From: Alphaproteobacteria bacterium
GTDB taxonomy: Bacteria > Pseudomonadota > Alphaproteobacteria > Puniceispirillales > Puniceispirillaceae
Assembly (NCBI GenBank): GCA_011524805.1
Contig: WTJO01000036.1
Location: forward strand, 1 to 15,233
Direction: 5' to 3'
DNA length: 15,233 bases
The translations under genes were made by a program, and so were the position numbers. Below, piece after piece: positions 14,442 through 15,233 of this stretch. The number at the start of each line of letters is the position of its first letter. Position 1 is the first letter of the stretch. Below the pieces are notes generated by a model. The model saw only the letters and a program-made list of their open reading frames with translations. It did no database searches and was not told the origin of the DNA.

Positions 14442-15233
14442 ATGCAGGGCTTGTGGCAGATAACAGTGATGACAGATGATGCCCCTGTCGCCCTTGAAGC
14501 AGGCATTGAAACACGTCTTGATATCAGCACCATATCTATCAGCAAAAACCGGGGGCGCTTTATGCTTCAGGCATGGTCGGAAGAAATGCCTGATGAGGCA
14601 GTTCTGAGCAGTATAATCAGACAGATTTATAGCACAGCCGAAACAGTTGAGTATGAGATAACCTATCTGGCACCACGGGACTGGATTGCCGAAAACAGAA
14701 AATCATTTCCGCCCCAGCATATTGACAGATTCTGGGTCTATGGCAGCCATATTGATGCAAAAATGCCTGTTTCAAGCTATCCGCTCAAGATAGATGCCGC
14801 ACAGGCATTTGGTTCAGGCACGCACCCAACCACACAGGGCTGTATGTATCTTCTTGGCCGTCTCAGGCGTCTGCGCAGAACGCCGCGCACCGTGCTTGAT
14901 ATGGGATGTGGTAGCGCTATTCTGGCGATGGCAGCAAAACGCCAATTTCCGGCGGCAAGGATAGTGGCAGCTGATTCAGACCCGCTATCTGTAACAGCAT
15001 CAGCACAAAATGCGCGTATGAACAAATTTGCCCGCAATGGATTTGATGTTGTGAAATCGGCTGGCTTTGGCCATCCGCTTTGCCGGACATCTGCGCCCTA
15101 TGATCTGATATTTGCGAATATCCTGGCACCACCACTGCGCCGCATGGCTTCTGATCTGACATCCTATCTGTCACCTTCTGGTAACTTGATTCTGTCAGGT
15201 CTGCTAGACTGGCAGGCAGATGATATTATATCT
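14442..15233 (+). CDS. prmA: Ribosomal protein L11 methyltransferase (partial, runs off the right edge)
   Basis: PrmA uses S-adenosylmethionine to trimethylate ribosomal protein L11. The frame is open for 264 codons from ATG 14442 to the window end, with no stop yet. AAGGAG (14428-14433) overlaps the uvrD stop and lies eight bases before the ATG, so the two genes are likely co-transcribed. The N-terminal substrate-recognition domain is diverged. Next come AFGSGTHPTT at 122-131, the SAM-binding DMGCGSAILAMAA from 153 (usual form GCGSGILA), an acidic motif AADSDPLSV, and ANILAPPLRRMA near 225-236, the NILA motif typical of PrmA. The basic run GRLRRLRRTPRT just before motif I is unusual. Only the C-terminal portion is missing. 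Another N-methyltransferase is unlikely given the HPTT and NILA motifs. Confidence 0.88.
   Translation, partial: MQGLWQITVMTDDAPVALEAGIETRLDISTISISKNRGRFMLQAWSEEMPDEAVLSSIIRQIYSTAETVEYEITYLAPRDWIAENRKSFPPQHIDRFWVYGSHIDAKMPVSSYPLKIDAAQAFGSGTHPTTQGCMYLLGRLRRLRRTPRTVLDMGCGSAILAMAAKRQFPAARIVAADSDPLSVTASAQNARMNKFARNGFDVVKSAGFGHPLCRTSAPYDLIFANILAPPLRRMASDLTSYLSPSGNLILSGLLDWQADDIIS

Noticed and set aside
1..15233. Mobile elements, CRISPR arrays, phage genes, toxin-antitoxin pairs, tRNA or rRNA genes.
   Set aside because: I saw no transposase or integrase motifs, no regularly spaced repeats and no tRNA-like folds; nearly all sequence is accounted for by conserved housekeeping genes.

Overview
The window reads as chromosomal housekeeping DNA from a free-living alphaproteobacterium. 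Several features support this: the alphaproteobacterial form of SerC, an RpoH-type sigma factor directly downstream of rluD, a stand-alone HisZ, the order serC-serA-hisZ-purA, and the mlaA-mlaC pair. Base composition looks balanced and AGA/AGG arginine codons are fairly common, which suggests a moderate-GC marine lineage such as SAR116/Puniceispirillum or a Rhodospirillales relative. That placement is inference; nothing here proves it.

Layout. Bases 1-190 are the 3' end of glmM (phosphoglucosamine mutase). A short leader with a possible promoter and RNA structure comes next, then serC and serA (phosphoserine pathway), hisZ (regulatory subunit of ATP phosphoribosyltransferase) and purA (IMP to adenylosuccinate), all on the + strand. 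purA meets rpoH tail to tail; the gap between them is filled by the second copy of an 18-bp tandem duplication that spans the purA stop. rpoH and its upstream neighbour rluD (23S rRNA pseudouridine synthase) lie on the - strand. A small DUF6476-like membrane protein gene is divergent from rluD and meets, with a 2-bp gap, a - strand gene for an unrecognised small multi-pass membrane protein. A 217-bp divergent intergenic region leads to ettA (ABC-F translation factor, + strand). ettA converges on mlaC, which overlaps mlaA (outer-membrane lipid asymmetry, - strand). Divergent from mlaA are uvrD (DNA helicase II) and a prmA gene (L11 methyltransferase) that runs off the right edge.

How the genes relate. 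serC and serA make serine, the source of glycine and one-carbon units for purines. HisZ activates the first histidine step, whose pathway releases AICAR back to purine synthesis, and PurA draws on IMP. Together they form a plausible amino-acid/purine cluster. rluD, ettA and prmA all act on the ribosome or translation, mlaA and mlaC on the envelope, and uvrD on DNA repair.

I found no mobile element, CRISPR array, tRNA, rRNA, phage gene or defence system, and no convincing new multi-gene system. The points most worth checking are the structured leader before serC, the 18-bp duplication at the purA/rpoH junction, and the two small membrane-protein genes with the structured DNA beside one of them. 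No gene-free stretch exceeds about 220 bases.
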